This document shows, piece by piece, positions 46,147-58,050 of a stretch of 64,000 bases of DNA. The stretch is taken from NCBI GenBank assembly GCA_015680685.1, contig MNCI01025086.1, forward strand, positions 760,423 through 824,422, read 5' to 3'. This stretch comes from Gnetum montanum (Eukaryota > Streptophyta > Gnetopsida > Gnetales > Gnetaceae). Below the pieces are notes generated by a model, which saw nothing but the letters and a program-made list of their open reading frames with translations, was not told where the DNA came from and searched no databases. Within the stretch, counting starts at the first letter, position 1. The number at the start of each line of letters is the position of its first letter. The position numbers and the translations under genes are program-made.

Positions 46147-47299
46147 AAATTTTTATCAGGCTTTCAGGCTTGTATATCGTCATGGCTCCAGAGGGGAAGG
46201 TCGTATGAATAATATAGGGTCCTTCCCACAATGTTTGAAATTTTGTACACTGTGGTACATGCGTGGGATTCTAGTAAAGGACCTTGTCTCCTGGTTGGTA
46301 CCTAAGCCTTCGAATTCTTAAGTCATGACTCTATTTACTATATGCCTTGTGCAACTCATTTAATGACAGAGCAACCAATCTATTCTCGTCTAGCACATTT
46401 AGAGTTTCCAATCATTGTTTTTGTGCTAAGTTGAGGTCAAGGTGAAGGTCACAAGCCATGGATAGTGTACAGAGCTCATTCTGTATAGGGAGCTTTGGTA
46501 GTTTTCTGTACACTAACTCATAGGAAGAGTAGCTTGTAGGGAGTTTCCAAGTGGAGCGGTATGCCCAGAGAGCGTCATTCAGTTTCGTGCTCCAATCTCC
46601 CCTAAATTTTCTAATAGTTCTCATTAATGTTCTCGGAATCTCCCGATTAGTAACCTCGGCTTGGCCATTAGCTTGGGGGTGGTAAGGTGTGGTCAATTTA
46701 TACTTGACCCCTAAGCGTTGCATCAATTTGCAAAAGGTTGCACCTGTAAAATGTGTCCCATTATTAGAGATGAGTGCACATGGCACACCAAACCTATTTA
46801 CGATTTGTTGTTGTACAAATTGTGCAGCCGTAGACGATGTGCAGTCTGTTACAGCAGCTGATTCAATCCATTTGGTTAAATAGTCAACAACAACAATGAT
46901 ATATGCTTTTCCATTGGACATTGGTATAATGGACCCCATAAAATCTATTCCCCAGATATCGAAGGGTTCCAAAGGTTGAATCCATTGTTGCAGATCCTCC
47001 ATTCTAGTAGTCATTCCACCATCACGTTGGCAGTGTTCACAGGATTGGGCAAAATGATGGGCATCCCAAAATAGTGTTGGTCAATAATATCTTGCAAGCA
47101 GAACCTTGGTAGTCATTCATCTCCCAGCATAGTAACCCCCACAGGGGCCCTCGTGAGCATCCTGGAGAACTTTTAATAGATCCTTATCGGGCACACACCA
47201 TTGAAACAAGCTATTAGGATAGACTTTATAGAGTTGTCCCTTGATTTCCATGAAGTACTTGGTTTTGTGAAGAAACTGTTGTTTCTTCCTAAAGTCCAA
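46147..47299 (-). pseudogene. Element C integrase (H2C2, core and C-terminal region)
   Basis: The N-terminal H2C2 zinc finger (47299-47035, '...DAHEGPCGGYYAGR' and 'HHFAQSCEHCQRDGG') is broken by a TGA where YYWPT is expected. The core piece 47014-46412 (200 aa) has 'WGIDFMGSI' (first Asp), 'ALISNNGTHFTGA' and 'HPQANGQAEVTNRE' (Glu). The second catalytic Asp is Asn (GAT to AAT), so the D,D-35-E triad is broken. A GPY/F-like 'WEGPYIIHTTFPSG' follows near 46215, and pol ends at about 46147. Confidence 0.85.
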
Positions 47300-47446
47300 C
47301 CCCTGTGGTGTTTGTTGGGAAATGAGATAAGTAAGAATGCTACTATACTAATTTATTTCCATGGGTTGGTTATCCACTACACTGGAAAATATGGTTTCAT
47401 TAGGAAAATGATCAGATACAACATATTCATCCTCTTTTCTGTCCTA
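46953..47446. repeat. Left copy of the 494-bp duplication flanking gap 2
   Basis: Appears identical to 47798-48291 (offset 845); both copies encode the same 60-residue zinc-finger piece. Confidence 0.9.
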
Positions 47447-47797
47447 NNNNNNNNNNNNNNNNNNNNNNNNNNNNNNNNNNNNNNNNNNNNNNNNNNNNNN
47501 NNNNNNNNNNNNNNNNNNNNNNNNNNNNNNNNNNNNNNNNNNNNNNNNNNNNNNNNNNNNNNNNNNNNNNNNNNNNNNNNNNNNNNNNNNNNNNNNNNNN
47601 NNNNNNNNNNNNNNNNNNNNNNNNNNNNNNNNNNNNNNNNNNNNNNNNNNNNNNNNNNNNNNNNNNNNNNNNNNNNNNNNNNNNNNNNNNNNNNNNNNNN
47701 NNNNNNNNNNNNNNNNNNNNNNNNNNNNNNNNNNNNNNNNNNNNNNNNNNNNNNNNNNNNNNNNNNNNNNNNNNNNNNNNNNNNNNNNNNNNNNNNN
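47447..47797. other. Assembly gap 2 (351 N)
   Basis: A run of N in the pol of element C, flanked by an exact 494-bp direct duplication. Collapsing the two flanks gives a normal RNase H to integrase order, so no DNA may be missing. Confidence 0.99.
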
Positions 47798-48291
47798 CAG
47801 ATATCGAAGGGTTCCAAAGGTTGAATCCATTGTTGCAGATCCTCCATTCTAGTAGTCATTCCACCATCACGTTGGCAGTGTTCACAGGATTGGGCAAAAT
47901 GATGGGCATCCCAAAATAGTGTTGGTCAATAATATCTTGCAAGCAGAACCTTGGTAGTCATTCATCTCCCAGCATAGTAACCCCCACAGGGGCCCTCGTG
48001 AGCATCCTGGAGAACTTTTAATAGATCCTTATCGGGCACACACCATTGAAACAAGCTATTAGGATAGACTTTATAGAGTTGTCCCTTGATTTCCATGAAG
48101 TACTTGGTTTTGTGAAGAAACTGTTGTTTCTTCCTAAAGTCCAACCCCTGTGGTGTTTGTTGGGAAATGAGATAAGTAAGAATGCTACTATACTAATTTA
48201 TTTCCATGGGTTGGTTATCCACTACACTGGAAAATATGGTTTCATTAGGAAAATGATCAGATACAACATATTCATCCTCTTTTCTGTCCTA
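47798..48291. repeat. Right copy of the 494-bp duplication flanking gap 2
   Basis: Same sequence as 46953-47446. It begins in the integrase core ('...MTTRMEDLQQWIQPLEPFDI' on the minus strand), contains the zinc finger and ends at the RNase H border. Confidence 0.9.
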
Positions 48292-48570
48292 GCACAATTG
48301 AGATAAGTGATCTGCGACTACATTCTTGGTGCCTTTGCGATCTACTATTATTAAATTGAACTCCTGAAGAATGACCAACCAACATATGATACGTGGGCTA
48401 ACCGTTGGCCTGTTCATGAGGAACCTAATTGCACTATGGTCCGTATGGATGTATACTTTGTAGCCTAATACATAGTGCCTAAATTTGTCTAGTGCAAACA
48501 CTATAGCCATTAATTCCTTTTTCGTAGTTGTGTAGTTGATTTGTGCACCAGTGATACTCTTACTGGCACA
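48292..48570 (-). pseudogene. Element C RNase H
   Basis: The open piece 48510-48292 reads 'MAIVFALDKFRHYVLGYKV', 'YIHTDHSAIRFLMNRP' and 'LVILQEFNLIIVDRKGTKNV', then 'VADHLSQL'. This matches the gypsy RNase H pattern with TDHxAL and NxVADxLSR. It lies directly between RT and integrase. Confidence 0.85.
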
Positions 48571-49902
48571 GTGGATGTAATAAGGTTGTTTTTGTTCATC
48601 TAATTATGTCAGTACGGCTCCTAAGGTGTAATTAGATGCGTTGGCCATGATATGGAACGGCCTAGACCAGTCAGGGCTTGTAGAATGGGAGTTTCCACAA
48701 GCCTTTGTTTGAGAGCTTGGAATGCTCGTTCACATTCCCTGGTCCATTCAAATGATACATCTTTTTTCTTTAATTCCATCAATGGTTTGGAAATTTTGGA
48801 GAAGTTCTCGATAAATTTCCTGTAGTAGCCAGTGTGTCCAAGGAATGACCGAATGTCTTTGACAATTTCTAGTTGTTGGATAATTCCTTAGATGACTTTA
48901 ACTTTTTTTAGGTCCACCTCTATTCCTGATTGTGAAATTTTATGCCCTAGTACGACACCCTCTTGAACCATCAAATGGCTTTTCTGCTAGTTGAGCTTTA
49001 AGTTGGTTTCAATGCATCGTTTTAATACTTTCTCTAACCAGTTGAAGGCTTGATCAAAGCTCGTCCCATAAGTGGAGAAGTCATCCATAAAGACTTCTAC
49101 TCTGTTACCTATTTGTTGTTGAAATATGCTTAGTACTAATCGTTGGAATGTGGCAGGGCCATTGCACAAGCCAAAAGGAATTTTTTTCTATGCAAAAGCT
49201 CCCCAAGGATTGGTGAACGTTGTTTTGGCTTGGTCTTCTAGTGCGATTCGTATTTGGTTGTACCCACTATACCCATCCAGAAAACTGTAGTAGAGATGCC
49301 CTGCTATAGTGTCTAAGACTTGGTCAAAAAATGGAAATGGGAAGTGATCTTTGAATGTTGCCATATTTAATAGCCTAAAGTTTATACATACCCTCCATTT
49401 GCCTCCTTTTTTCGGTATTATTACAAGAGGACTAATCCATTCGCTATCAGCAATGGGATAAATGAACCCAGCCTTGAGAAGTTGCTCTATCTCTTCTTTC
49501 ACTATTTGTTTTAACTTTGGGGTCTGTGTAAATCCTATGCTGGCATATCCTAGGATCTATTCCGGTTAGTTCAGGGTAGGACCAGGCAAAGGCTATTGAC
49601 CATTTATTTATTACCTTCAGCAAACTCTCTTTTTGCTTGGGGGCAAGCTTTGCATTAATGATTACCAATTTTCTATTTTTAAGGGTCATGTATTCCAAAC
49701 CAGTGGGCAACAGTTTTAAATCTAGGGGCTCTTGTTTAAACTTCTTAGGAATCTCCAACTTCCCCCAGTTAATGTTTTTAGGGTTAAGGGCTAGAAGTTG
49801 GCAACGGACTTGCTCAAGTGCATCCATGCTTTCAATGTAAGTACTAGTTATCCCCTTAGTCAATTCCATGCATGTCATTGAATTGCTCTCTTGGTCAGCC
49901 AT
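48571..49902 (-). pseudogene. Element C reverse transcriptase
   Basis: Three open pieces. 49902-49447: N-terminal region with 'APKQKESLLKVINKWSIAFAW', 'GIDPRICQHRI'. 49502-49188: 'IEQLLKAGFIYPIADSEWIS', 'KWRVCINFRLLNMATFKDHF' and 'YYSFLDGYSGYNQI' (first catalytic Asp). 49169-48987: 'CNGPATFQRLVLSIFQQQ' and 'VEVFMDDFSTYGTSFDQA' (catalytic xxDD). FMDDFS is the form typical of Athila. A frameshift near 49500 and stops break it. Confidence 0.85.
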
Positions 49903-50010
49903 TAGCCACTGGGCATTTTCTTGTCATGTGGCAGCTGCATATAGGCACTTTTGTATGTCAACATCTTGTGCACACTGATTGCATGCAGGCAATGTTAAAC
50001 TCTGCATTAC

Positions 50011-50440
50011 TCATGATTTCTGCACGCAATGACACCCTGTGTCACTATATGTGATGCATGGAACTTTCTTCTTCTCAATCTTTCCAAAAGTATTTTTCTT
50101 GGATATTTCTAGGGAAATATTGCAGATTCCTAGGCATGTGTCTATTGTACTCAGCCATGTCCTTCCCATTATTATCAGGAAGTCCCCTTTATCATTGTTT
50201 ATTTGGATTACTAGGAAATCAGCTGGGTATGACCAACCACCTATGGTGGCAATAATGTCCTCCACCTATCCCAAAGGAACAGTGATGGATTGATCAGCCA
50301 TCTCTAAGTGAATATTACTCTTCTTGAGTGGAGGTAGGTTCCAGGTTTTATAAAATTCTTATGAAATTAAATTGACTCCGGAACTTGAGTTAAGAAGAGC
50401 CTTATGAGGTTCATTCCCAGTGACTTGGAGATAAATTAGG
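50011..50440 (-). pseudogene. Element C retropepsin-like protease
   Basis: The open piece 50265-50011 reads 'MEDIIATIGGWSYPADFLVI' and 'DFLIIMGRTWLSTIDTC', the C-terminal retropepsin part with the (L/I)GR motif. Upstream (about 50400-50350) the active-site loop reads 'ALLNSSSGVNLIS': the catalytic Asp is Asn, and the following Gly is Ser. Element A has DSSSSVNLIS at the same place. Confidence 0.7.
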
Positions 50441-50899
50441 GGGCTTCCAAGGTTAGAAAATTTCTTAGGAAGGTGGCCCACCTTAATCTAGTCAGTAATA
50501 GTATGTGTTAACATAACTATATGCATTGGCCTCAATTTTTGGGTTGAAGAGGATCCTGAAACCTTATTTGGTATGGAGGCATTTAGATGTTCAACCGCTT
50601 GTGGAAATGAGGGCTTAGTTTGATTGTTGGTTCTAAAGAAAGGTCATTTTAGCATATGATTGTTAGAACGAACTGGGAATTGAGGATTTGGAGCCCTCGT
50701 GATATTGGGTTGTTGTTGCAGTTGAGTGGGAAATACACTTGGCATTGTTGGAGCAATTGGTGGTGAAGCTACTAGTGTAAAAGATGTGGATGGATTCGAA
50801 GGATAATATGGGTATGGAGTGTCTCCTGAAGGAGAAGGAGTCCTACAATACTCCTAAACTTGGTAGTAACGTGATGGGGCTAAGTGACCCATAGAGTCA

Positions 50900-53003
50900 C
50901 TTGGAGAAACCGGCTGCTGCACATAATAGCCATAAGGATCAGGTTACCGGTAAGGGTATTGTTGTTTGGGCAATGACATCCCCCATGACTATGGGTGTTG
51001 CCACTACTAATGTTGCTTGATGGGTTGTGGTGGAGTTCCACTTGGATAGTATGTTAACGGTTGGTGGAACTGTCTTGGGTTACCTTGGGGATAAGGTAAC
51101 CTTCGGGGTGTTTGCCATTAGTTAAGTCCCAGATTAAGTGCATACACCCCAGACTCTTGTAGAGGTGAGATGATTGGACAACATCCCTTAGGATGGTCAT
51201 ATTGGTAGATCTCACATCCACCATCATTGTCTGTGTCTGAGTCCATAACCTCATCAGAGATAGTTATTTTCCCCTTACCCTTATTATGTGTAGGGCCTGA
51301 ATTTCTCCACTTTTTCTTGTCTTTGTTACTACTTCATTCCACCTTAGACTCTTCTACAATTTTCAAGACAGTTTCAACTCTAGAGTCTAAGGAATCCCAC
51401 AATTGATCCACCTTAGCTGATACTTCTGTTGTTAGCTTTTGAATCAGCAAGGTTTTTCTATTCACCAACTCTTCAAGTGGTGACTCATCCTCCTCATCAC
51501 AAAATCTCACTCCCTTCTTTTGAAGTGAGGGATTGCAGTTATATTTTTCTGCACTCTCTCTTTTTTGTAGCTCACCTTCTTCTTTGGCTACTTTCTCCAA
51601 CAAGTGATGAATTTCATGGGCTCTAAGTTTTGATAGTCTTCCTTGGGTGTAAGTCCCAAGGGTTCTCCTAGTCTCATGCCTTAGCCCATCTATGATGTGG
51701 CAAAGTTGGTCCTGTTGTGTGTAACCATGGCCTAGGCAACAATGTAACAATGCATAGTAGCAGCCCATGGCAGCATCCAAGGGTTCATGGTTACCTTGCT
51801 TTCATCTTTAGATCTGCTTATGCAAATTAGACACTCTGGAGTACGTTTGATATTTATCGTTGAAGAGTTCTAACATTGTACTCCACCTCCTGATGGTTTT
51901 TGGTTCCAAGGACTAGTACCAATTCTCTGCTTTCTTGATGAGTGTCCTAGGAAACAACTTCAATTTTTTCCATTCATTCTCTATGTTTTGCAAGGCATAA
52001 GCATCGTGGAATGCCTATAAATGATGTTGCAAAGTAGCGTTGTACCCCCCCTCAAAGCATGGGATATTGTTCATGTCTAAACGGTTGATCCGACTATCTC
52101 TTTGATGCCTTGTTGGTATTTTCACCACCTCCATTATATTGAGCATACTTCGGGTTGCAAGTAGGGGCTCATCATGATCATCTCTTTCATGACGTCTATG
52201 ATGTCTACGTTGTTCCCTACTTTTCCTTCGTTCATGCCCTTGTCCTCTCTCCTGACTCTCTCATTGAGGTCTCTCATTTTATCTACCTCTATCCTCACCA
52301 TTATGTTCTTGATGGTTGCGCCCAGATGTGGAAGGAGAGGGTGAGTGGTGTGATGAAGGAGAAGAAGAAGGGGAACCATTGCCATGGTGATGTTTCTTGC
52401 CTTCTCTTTGGCTGCTATGATCATGATGACAATCTAAGTGCCCATCCTTTCATGTGTTGTTGTTCCCTCAGTGAATAGTTGGCATTCATGGGGAGTAGAA
52501 CCAGGGTTGTGTATCATGGAGTGTAGGTTTTGATACCCCACCTTCTCACCATCGTTAGGAGGGGGAACATCATTTGATAGAGAACCCATTTTAATGGGTT
52601 CATCATCTCCGATTTCACTTAGGACATGCGGGATCCCTTTGTCCTTCACTAGTGTATGATGGCTCTCCTGTCGTGAGTTCCTAATATGTTGTGCTACTAT
52701 GGGATGATAATCCCTTATGTCATAATCATCACCTGCAACGTATTTAGCGTATAATTTTATCATGCCTATTTGTGCAAGAGCACGAAGAAGCATGTTAGGG
52801 ACTGCTTGATTTGGGTGTAACACTATGTTACCTTGCAAGTCTCTCCATCACAGCTGTTCATCTTGATGGAGGATAAAGGTAAAATCTGTATATACCACTC
52901 GGTATTGTTGAGGAATTGGCAGATTTTGGTTATGTGTTTGATGTTGCCGACTGTCTCTAGTATTAGTCCTAGGTGGTGAATTGCTCTTATGAGAAGAAGA
53001 CAT
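50900..53003 (-). pseudogene. Element C gag (decayed)
   Basis: ATG at 53003 (MSSSHKSNSPPRTNTRD...). Pieces 52838-52434 (134 aa) and 51780-51334 (148 aa) hold the gag core. The second has 'MDAAMGCYYALLHCCLGHGY' and 'DQLCHIIDGLRHETRRTLGT' followed by a coiled-coil-like 'EKVAKEEGELQKRESAEKY'. Around 51180-51210 'YQYDHPKGCCPIISPLQES' is a likely zinc-knuckle relic. Frameshifts separate the parts. Confidence 0.75.
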
Positions 53004-53128
53004 TGTTATTTATCAGTGTGCTATTTTACTATTATATAAATTTTTGTTTAATTAACCCTAAGGATTCGTTTAAGCTCCCAACGATGTGAGTGATATCTGA
53101 TGTTCTACTTAGCACACAAACACTTAGT

Positions 53129-53146
53129 CCTTGGCAATGATGCCAA
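53129..53146 (-). other. Element C primer-binding site (tRNA-Asp-like, CpG-decayed)
   Basis: Minus strand TTGGCATCATTGCCAAGG right after the 5' LTR. It equals the tRNA-Asp complement with C to T and G to A changes at CpG and other sites. Confidence 0.7.
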
Positions 53147-53985
53147 TGATGAGTGGCAAGGTACCCCTACACTCAACCATACGAATATGAGTGTAGCATG
53201 CGCGATCTAGTCAAACTCCGTAGACTAAGTGCCTACATGCCTCATGGAACACTTAGGGTTAATCATTTGTTTTCTTCCCAGACTTGTACTTGTCACAGTG
53301 TATGGTTAAGCAAGTCTGAGGTATATGATTTTTATATTTTTTTATGTTTTATCTCCTATGTTATTGAGTTGAAGGGTGAAGAGACTAATTAGCTAACTCT
53401 AACTAACTAACTAAGTCTTAATTAACCTAGCGTCAGCATCCGTTCCCACTTACCGTACACACCCTGAATCGATGCAACCTTGGTTACCAAACGCTAATCG
53501 TTGCTGGGATCACCAAGCGTAACGCACGTGCTCGAAGTGGTTGTACTGAGGCACTTAACTAGGAGAGAAGGGTTAAGAGAGATTTAATAACTAATAAAGC
53601 ATTAAATAACAGATGATAAATAACTGTAAATAAAATCCTAATTAGCCTATTCCATGCACTACAAGGTTTATCCAAGAAGCTCATCTTTATTTCCATACAC
53701 AAACTTGTGTTCAGGTACAATGTCTACTCAAATAAAGATCTGTTCACTCTGGAGTTCCTACTGCAGGCACATGGAAATTAATCTATCTTTGGAGGGGAAA
53801 AACTGCCAGAGTTTCACTATGGTCTAGGCCTAGAATGAGAAATAAGGGAGATCTGCCTCTTATATATAGATATTACGGTGCACCGCGATATTGCGTACAC
53901 AATATTGCAGGGAATGACGTGATATCATGTACGTGATATCGTGAGGGATGTGATATCATGGCCCATGCGATATCGTGTCCCATCA
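53147..53985 (-). repeat. Element C 5' LTR
   Basis: 839 bp, paired with 43241-44077. The U3 array (53884-53985) has GATATC/GATATT cores with strong CpG decay ('gatatcatg', 'gatatcgtg'). The TATA box on the minus strand is TATATATAAGAGG near 53857-53869. Confidence 0.9.
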
Positions 53986-53990
53986 GTAAT

Positions 53991-54480
53991 AACAGTCTTA
54001 ACTAATTTGCTAAAGAAGAACATTTCCTAGAATTGAAATGACTAGTGTTAAGAAGTTTTTGACAAAATCAAGATGGCCTTCACAACTTAGCCTATGTTGG
54101 TTCTTCCTAAATTTTTAAAATAATTGCAAGTTCATATAGATGTTTTAGATGAGACAATTAGTCAGGTGCTTTTACAAGATAACCATCTAATGGTATTTGA
54201 AATCCAAGAAGATAAATGAGATAGAGTATTGTGGCCGATGCATGCAAAGGAGATGTTTAGCATCATAAATTATCTTCACACATGAAAGCACTATCTTCTT
54301 GGTGAACCCATGGTAGTTAAAACTGAAATTACTACCCTAAGCTACTTTCTCAACCAATCTAAGTTGAAGCTAAAGAAAACTTGATGGTTAGGCTTATTGA
54401 ATGAGTTTGATCTTTAATTTATCTATTAGCTAGGAAGGAAGAATGTGGTAATAAATGCTTTCTGTAGAAATCTGTAGGAA
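53991..54480 (+). pseudogene. Element F RNase H region (3' of insertion)
   Basis: Continues the RT of element F after element C: 'TVLTNLLKKN' follows on from 'GFSRVI' at 43235, matching the RT-RNase H linker (PLTxLLKK). Then decayed RNase H with 'H*KHYLLGEPMVVKTEITTL' around 54280-54345. Confidence 0.65.
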
Positions 54481-54539
54481 CACTCGATGAAGATTATAAA
54501 AAAGCCTAATAACTCTTGGATGGTAGCTGACCATGAACT

Positions 54540-55535
54540 TTGATAGAAATTTAAGAATAGATTGCATCATGATCAATGTGCTCAGGAATTGTTAAAGTTG
54601 ATCCATAAAGATGGTAACTCAAATTTCAATGAAGTTGATGATATACTCATGTTCAAAAAGAATCAAATTTATGTTCCTAATTGGGGGTTTTTACATTCTC
54701 AAATCATTTATGAATGTCATAGTACAATTTGGATGGGCCATTTGGGTCATAAAAAAATGATGGCATTGGTGGAGTGGAGTTTTTATTAGCCTAATTTGAG
54801 GGTTGATGTCGCAAATTTTATGTGAAGTTGTTTGATTTACCAGTAAGACAAAAGTTCCAATGAGAAACCAAGGGGCTTGCTTCATTCCTTGAAAATTCTA
54901 GAGCTTCTATGGATGATCATCTTCATGGATTTCATCTAGAGACTCCCTAGAGTACAAGGATTTTTCAGCATCTTTGTAGTTGTGGATAAGTTCTTGAAGT
55001 ATGCCATCTTCATCTCATGCTCTACTCCTTGCATGGTTGAGGATGCAACAACTTTGTTCTTTGATAGCATAGTTCACTGATTTGGGTTGCCATCAAGAAT
55101 TATTTTTTATTATAACTCTTGTTTCATGAGGAATTTAGGGTGGAAGTTGTTTGAAATGTTGGGTACGAAGCTACAAATGTTCTAAAAATACCATTCATAA
55201 ATTGACAAGTATATAGAATGGGTAAACAAAGTTTTGAAGGAGTACCTTAGGTACTTCATTTGGTTCAATCAAATGAACTAGGTGGCTTTATTGCCTATGC
55301 CTTAGTTTATCTACAACATTCTGAATTGGACTCTTTTGAAGATGGATTATGTGGGGTAGATAAGACTAAAAATGAGGCTAATAAGAAGTTCTTAAGACAT
55401 TATGATGGGCCTTTCAAGGTCCTTATTCATGTCAACCTAACTTCTTACAAATTGCAAATAATGGTATATCTAGCCAAATACCATTTGGTGTTTCATGTTT
55501 TAATGCTTAAAAAGTGCAAAATAGCCTTCACTTGA
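54540..55535 (+). pseudogene. Element F integrase (decayed)
   Basis: 'HDQCAQELLKLIHKDGNSNF', 'STIWMGHLGHKKMMALVEWS' (H2 of the zinc finger), 'MDFI*RLPRVQGF' (first Asp), 'IIFYYNSCFM' (second Asp changed to Asn), 'TKLQMF' and 'IDKYIEWVNK' (Glu). The C-terminal 'YKLQIMVYLAKYHLVFHVLM' is the usual gypsy integrase tail before any chromodomain. Multiple stops. Confidence 0.75.
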
Positions 55536-55891
55536 TTGCAAAAGGATAAACTCTATCCTCTCAGCTTACAACTAGAGATTAAGGACTAGATCACATGTTA
55601 AGGGAGTAGATTTTTCTCTTGGTAGAAAGGTTAGTATAATTTACATGAAAATGGACAAACCTTTTCTTCCTAAACCTAGGTTACATGAACTTCTCTAAAC
55701 CTATGTTGGATGATAGGTTGATTTTAATACTTTATGCTTTATAGTTGAAGAACCCTAGTCATTGGACCTTCCTATCTACAATTGTTGAAAGGTCTTCTAG
55801 TTATTCAAAATTCCTTGATATCCATTAGGACTTTTCACATTTGGAAAAAGCATACACTTTGAGGATATTACTTCTTTTAAGTGGGGAAGAG

Positions 55892-56406
55892 TGTAGGAAA
55901 ACATGACTTTTTGATGAATCAAAGGTTGCTTCCTTTTAGAATGGGGATCAGAGGAGTGAGTAGATCCTATCGGGTTTCATGATATCTTAATCATCATTAA
56001 TAAAAATACATGGATTTGATTCCTTTACAAACCTCATCAAAAAGATATGTGGGATTGTTGGGGAGGCTTTGCCTCCTTGGATTGGGTCACCAACCTTCTT
56101 TTCGAAGAAAGGCTCAAGGCTAGTGCATTAGAGTAGGAATGCATCTTATCTTCATAAGGGGATTTGTATCATGTTTATGTGTTTGTGTAGGTATGTGCAT
56201 CTCATTGCCCTAGTTGTATACTTATTTTCTTATGGTGTATTTGATGCACCTCTAACCAATTACTAATAGGTTATGTGCTTCCATCTTGTGCTTGCATGTG
56301 CTCTAAGCTTTGAATTGTAGTCCACCTTGAGTTTACCCTTCCTCGTTGCTATTTTTGGACTCTTGAGTGATCTCAAATGGTATTTTCAAAGGGTGACATC
56401 ATTACA
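55892..56406 (+). repeat. Element F 3' LTR
   Basis: 515 bp, TGTAGGAAAAC...CATTACA, preceded by the PPT 'aagtggggaagag'. Pair of 39739-40231. Confidence 0.85.
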
Positions 56407-56410
56407 ATTA

Positions 56411-56580
56411 CCTATATGCTTAATGATCATTCCACTAAGGTGGCATCCTAGAAGGGTAGTGGATGAGTAAAAGCCTAACCTCTTTCGAGTGGTTGCACCT
56501 AGGCTCAAATCAAAGTCTTACAACTTGACAAATAAGCATCTTATCATCATTCCAAGTTGTGGTTCCTTCATTTGTGATAC
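56411..56580. repeat. Dispersed repeat, copy 2
   Basis: Diverged copy of 34861-35050. It was the target region of element F, whose target duplicate attac lies at its left edge. Confidence 0.6.
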
Positions 56581-57222
56581 ATATACATAGATAAATTTTG
56601 TAATATAGCACTAAATGTTTTGTAATAATAGTCAATCATTTTCAAGTCATTCCACAATTTTTTGTAATTGTACATTGTTCATTTTTTATAAGTCAAGAAA
56701 GATTTTTCAATTAATTATGAGGTTATGATGAATAATAAAAGTGCAATTTCAAATGAGCTTAGTTGACGCTGATGCATTGATGTAACTTTGTCAACGTTGA
56801 TTAGTTAACTAAGCCTTTGCTACATCAATCTATTAGTCACAAGAAATGCTAATAAATGTGGTTCACCAACCATGTTTAGGCATCATTTTGTTAGTAGTGT
56901 AGCTATACACTTGTAGTTTATTTCCATAGTCTAGTAATAGTGAGTGAGTGGTCTCAACATGAATTTGAGTTGATTGTATGATGTCTTATTCAAGTGACAA
57001 TATACTTAGACATAATCTATAACTTGCAATAAGATTGAGATTGATTCATATTCATTGCAATACTTTGAATTAAAATAAAATTTACTTTTAATGGAATCTA
57101 TTTTCCATATAGTTTAATATTTATATTTTCCTCATACATAGATATAGGCAAAATGAGTGTAACTAGTTTTGAGCATAAAATGTAATTGTTTGGTAAACCA
57201 ACATTGATATTACCTAGTACAC
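56581..57222. other. No gene recognised
   Basis: AT-rich, no motif seen. It ends with the pentamer tacac (57218-57222) where element D inserted. Confidence 0.5.
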
Positions 57223-58050
57223 TGATGAGTGGCGAGACACCCCTACACTCAACCATATGAATACAAGCGTTACACGCCCGATTCAGTCGAACTCCACAGA
57301 TGGACTAGTTGTGCATCTAGATAGTTAGCCTTAGGTCACAGTTCGCTACCTTCCCACATGGACTAGTATTAGTTTTGTCATGTATGGTTTAGTCTAGAGT
57401 GAGGTGTATGATGTGTTTCTAACCTAATGCTACTCCTGAAGGTAATGGAAGATAATATTAACTAAGCTAAGGGAGAAAGGGTGAGAAGGAATCTAGCTAG
57501 CCTAATTGCGATGAGCATCTGTTCCTTGATTATCTGTACACATCTTGGACTTCGTGCATGACTACCACTGGGATTACCAAGCATAGATCCTAGGTACACT
57601 ACTAGGTTACCAAGTAGTCACACTTAAATGCTCGTAATCAAGTTGTACTCATTCTGCGTTTAATATGAGTTTAAGGGTGAGAGAGATTAATTAGGAAAGA
57701 AGTAAATGACAAGTAAATAAATAATTAATCTAAGTGAATGCTATAATGATGAAGTAATCTCGATCTTTATTGCTGGTCATGTGCATGTCCAATTACATCA
57801 CACTTGAATAAACGATGCCATACAATTACATTCACCAAACTATGGGCATACATTGGGAGGAAAAGGGTTGAAAGAAAGAAATTAAAACACTTAAACTAAA
57901 ACTAACTTACTAACTGATTATCTTCTAACTCATCTGTTTACCTCTTATTTATAGATGAGGAGATAGGTTGCAATATTGCATATGCGATATCATGGTTGTG
58001 CTGTGATATCGCGTACGCAATATCGTAGTCGCCCAAATGATGAATCATCA
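57223..58050 (-). repeat. Element D 3' LTR
   Basis: 828 bp, TGATGAGTGGCGAG...GAATCATCA. U3 GATATC-type repeats at about 57970-58030, TATA box reverse complement of 'ttatttatag' at 57945-57955. Confidence 0.85.

Larger units (their letters stand above)
43241..53985 (-). mobile_element. Element C: Athila-like gypsy retrotransposon
   Basis: The LTRs are 43241-44077 and 53147-53985, with perfect target duplication gtaat (43236-43240, 53986-53990) inside the RT of element F. On the minus strand the order is PBS (tRNA-Asp type), gag, protease, RT with FMDDFS, RNase H, integrase, then a spacer and PPT. Pol ends near 46147. Coding regions are degraded by stops and frameshifts, though long pieces survive. 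The second N gap (47447-47797) and its duplicated flank lie within pol. Confidence 0.9.
39739..56406 (+). mobile_element. Element F: Ty3/gypsy retrotransposon, split by element C
   Basis: The LTRs are 39739-40231 and 55892-56406, with target copies atcac (39734-39738) and attac (56407-56411), one transition apart. A PPT 'aagtggggaagag' precedes the right LTR. In between on the plus strand lie decayed gag, RT, RNase H and integrase, the integrase last as in Ty3/gypsy. Element C sits in the middle (43241-53985) and duplicated gtaat. No chromodomain was seen. All frames are broken. Confidence 0.85.

Noticed and set aside
47201-47859. Long open frames across the second N run
   Set aside because: Same reason; only the retroelement parts outside the Ns carry signal.
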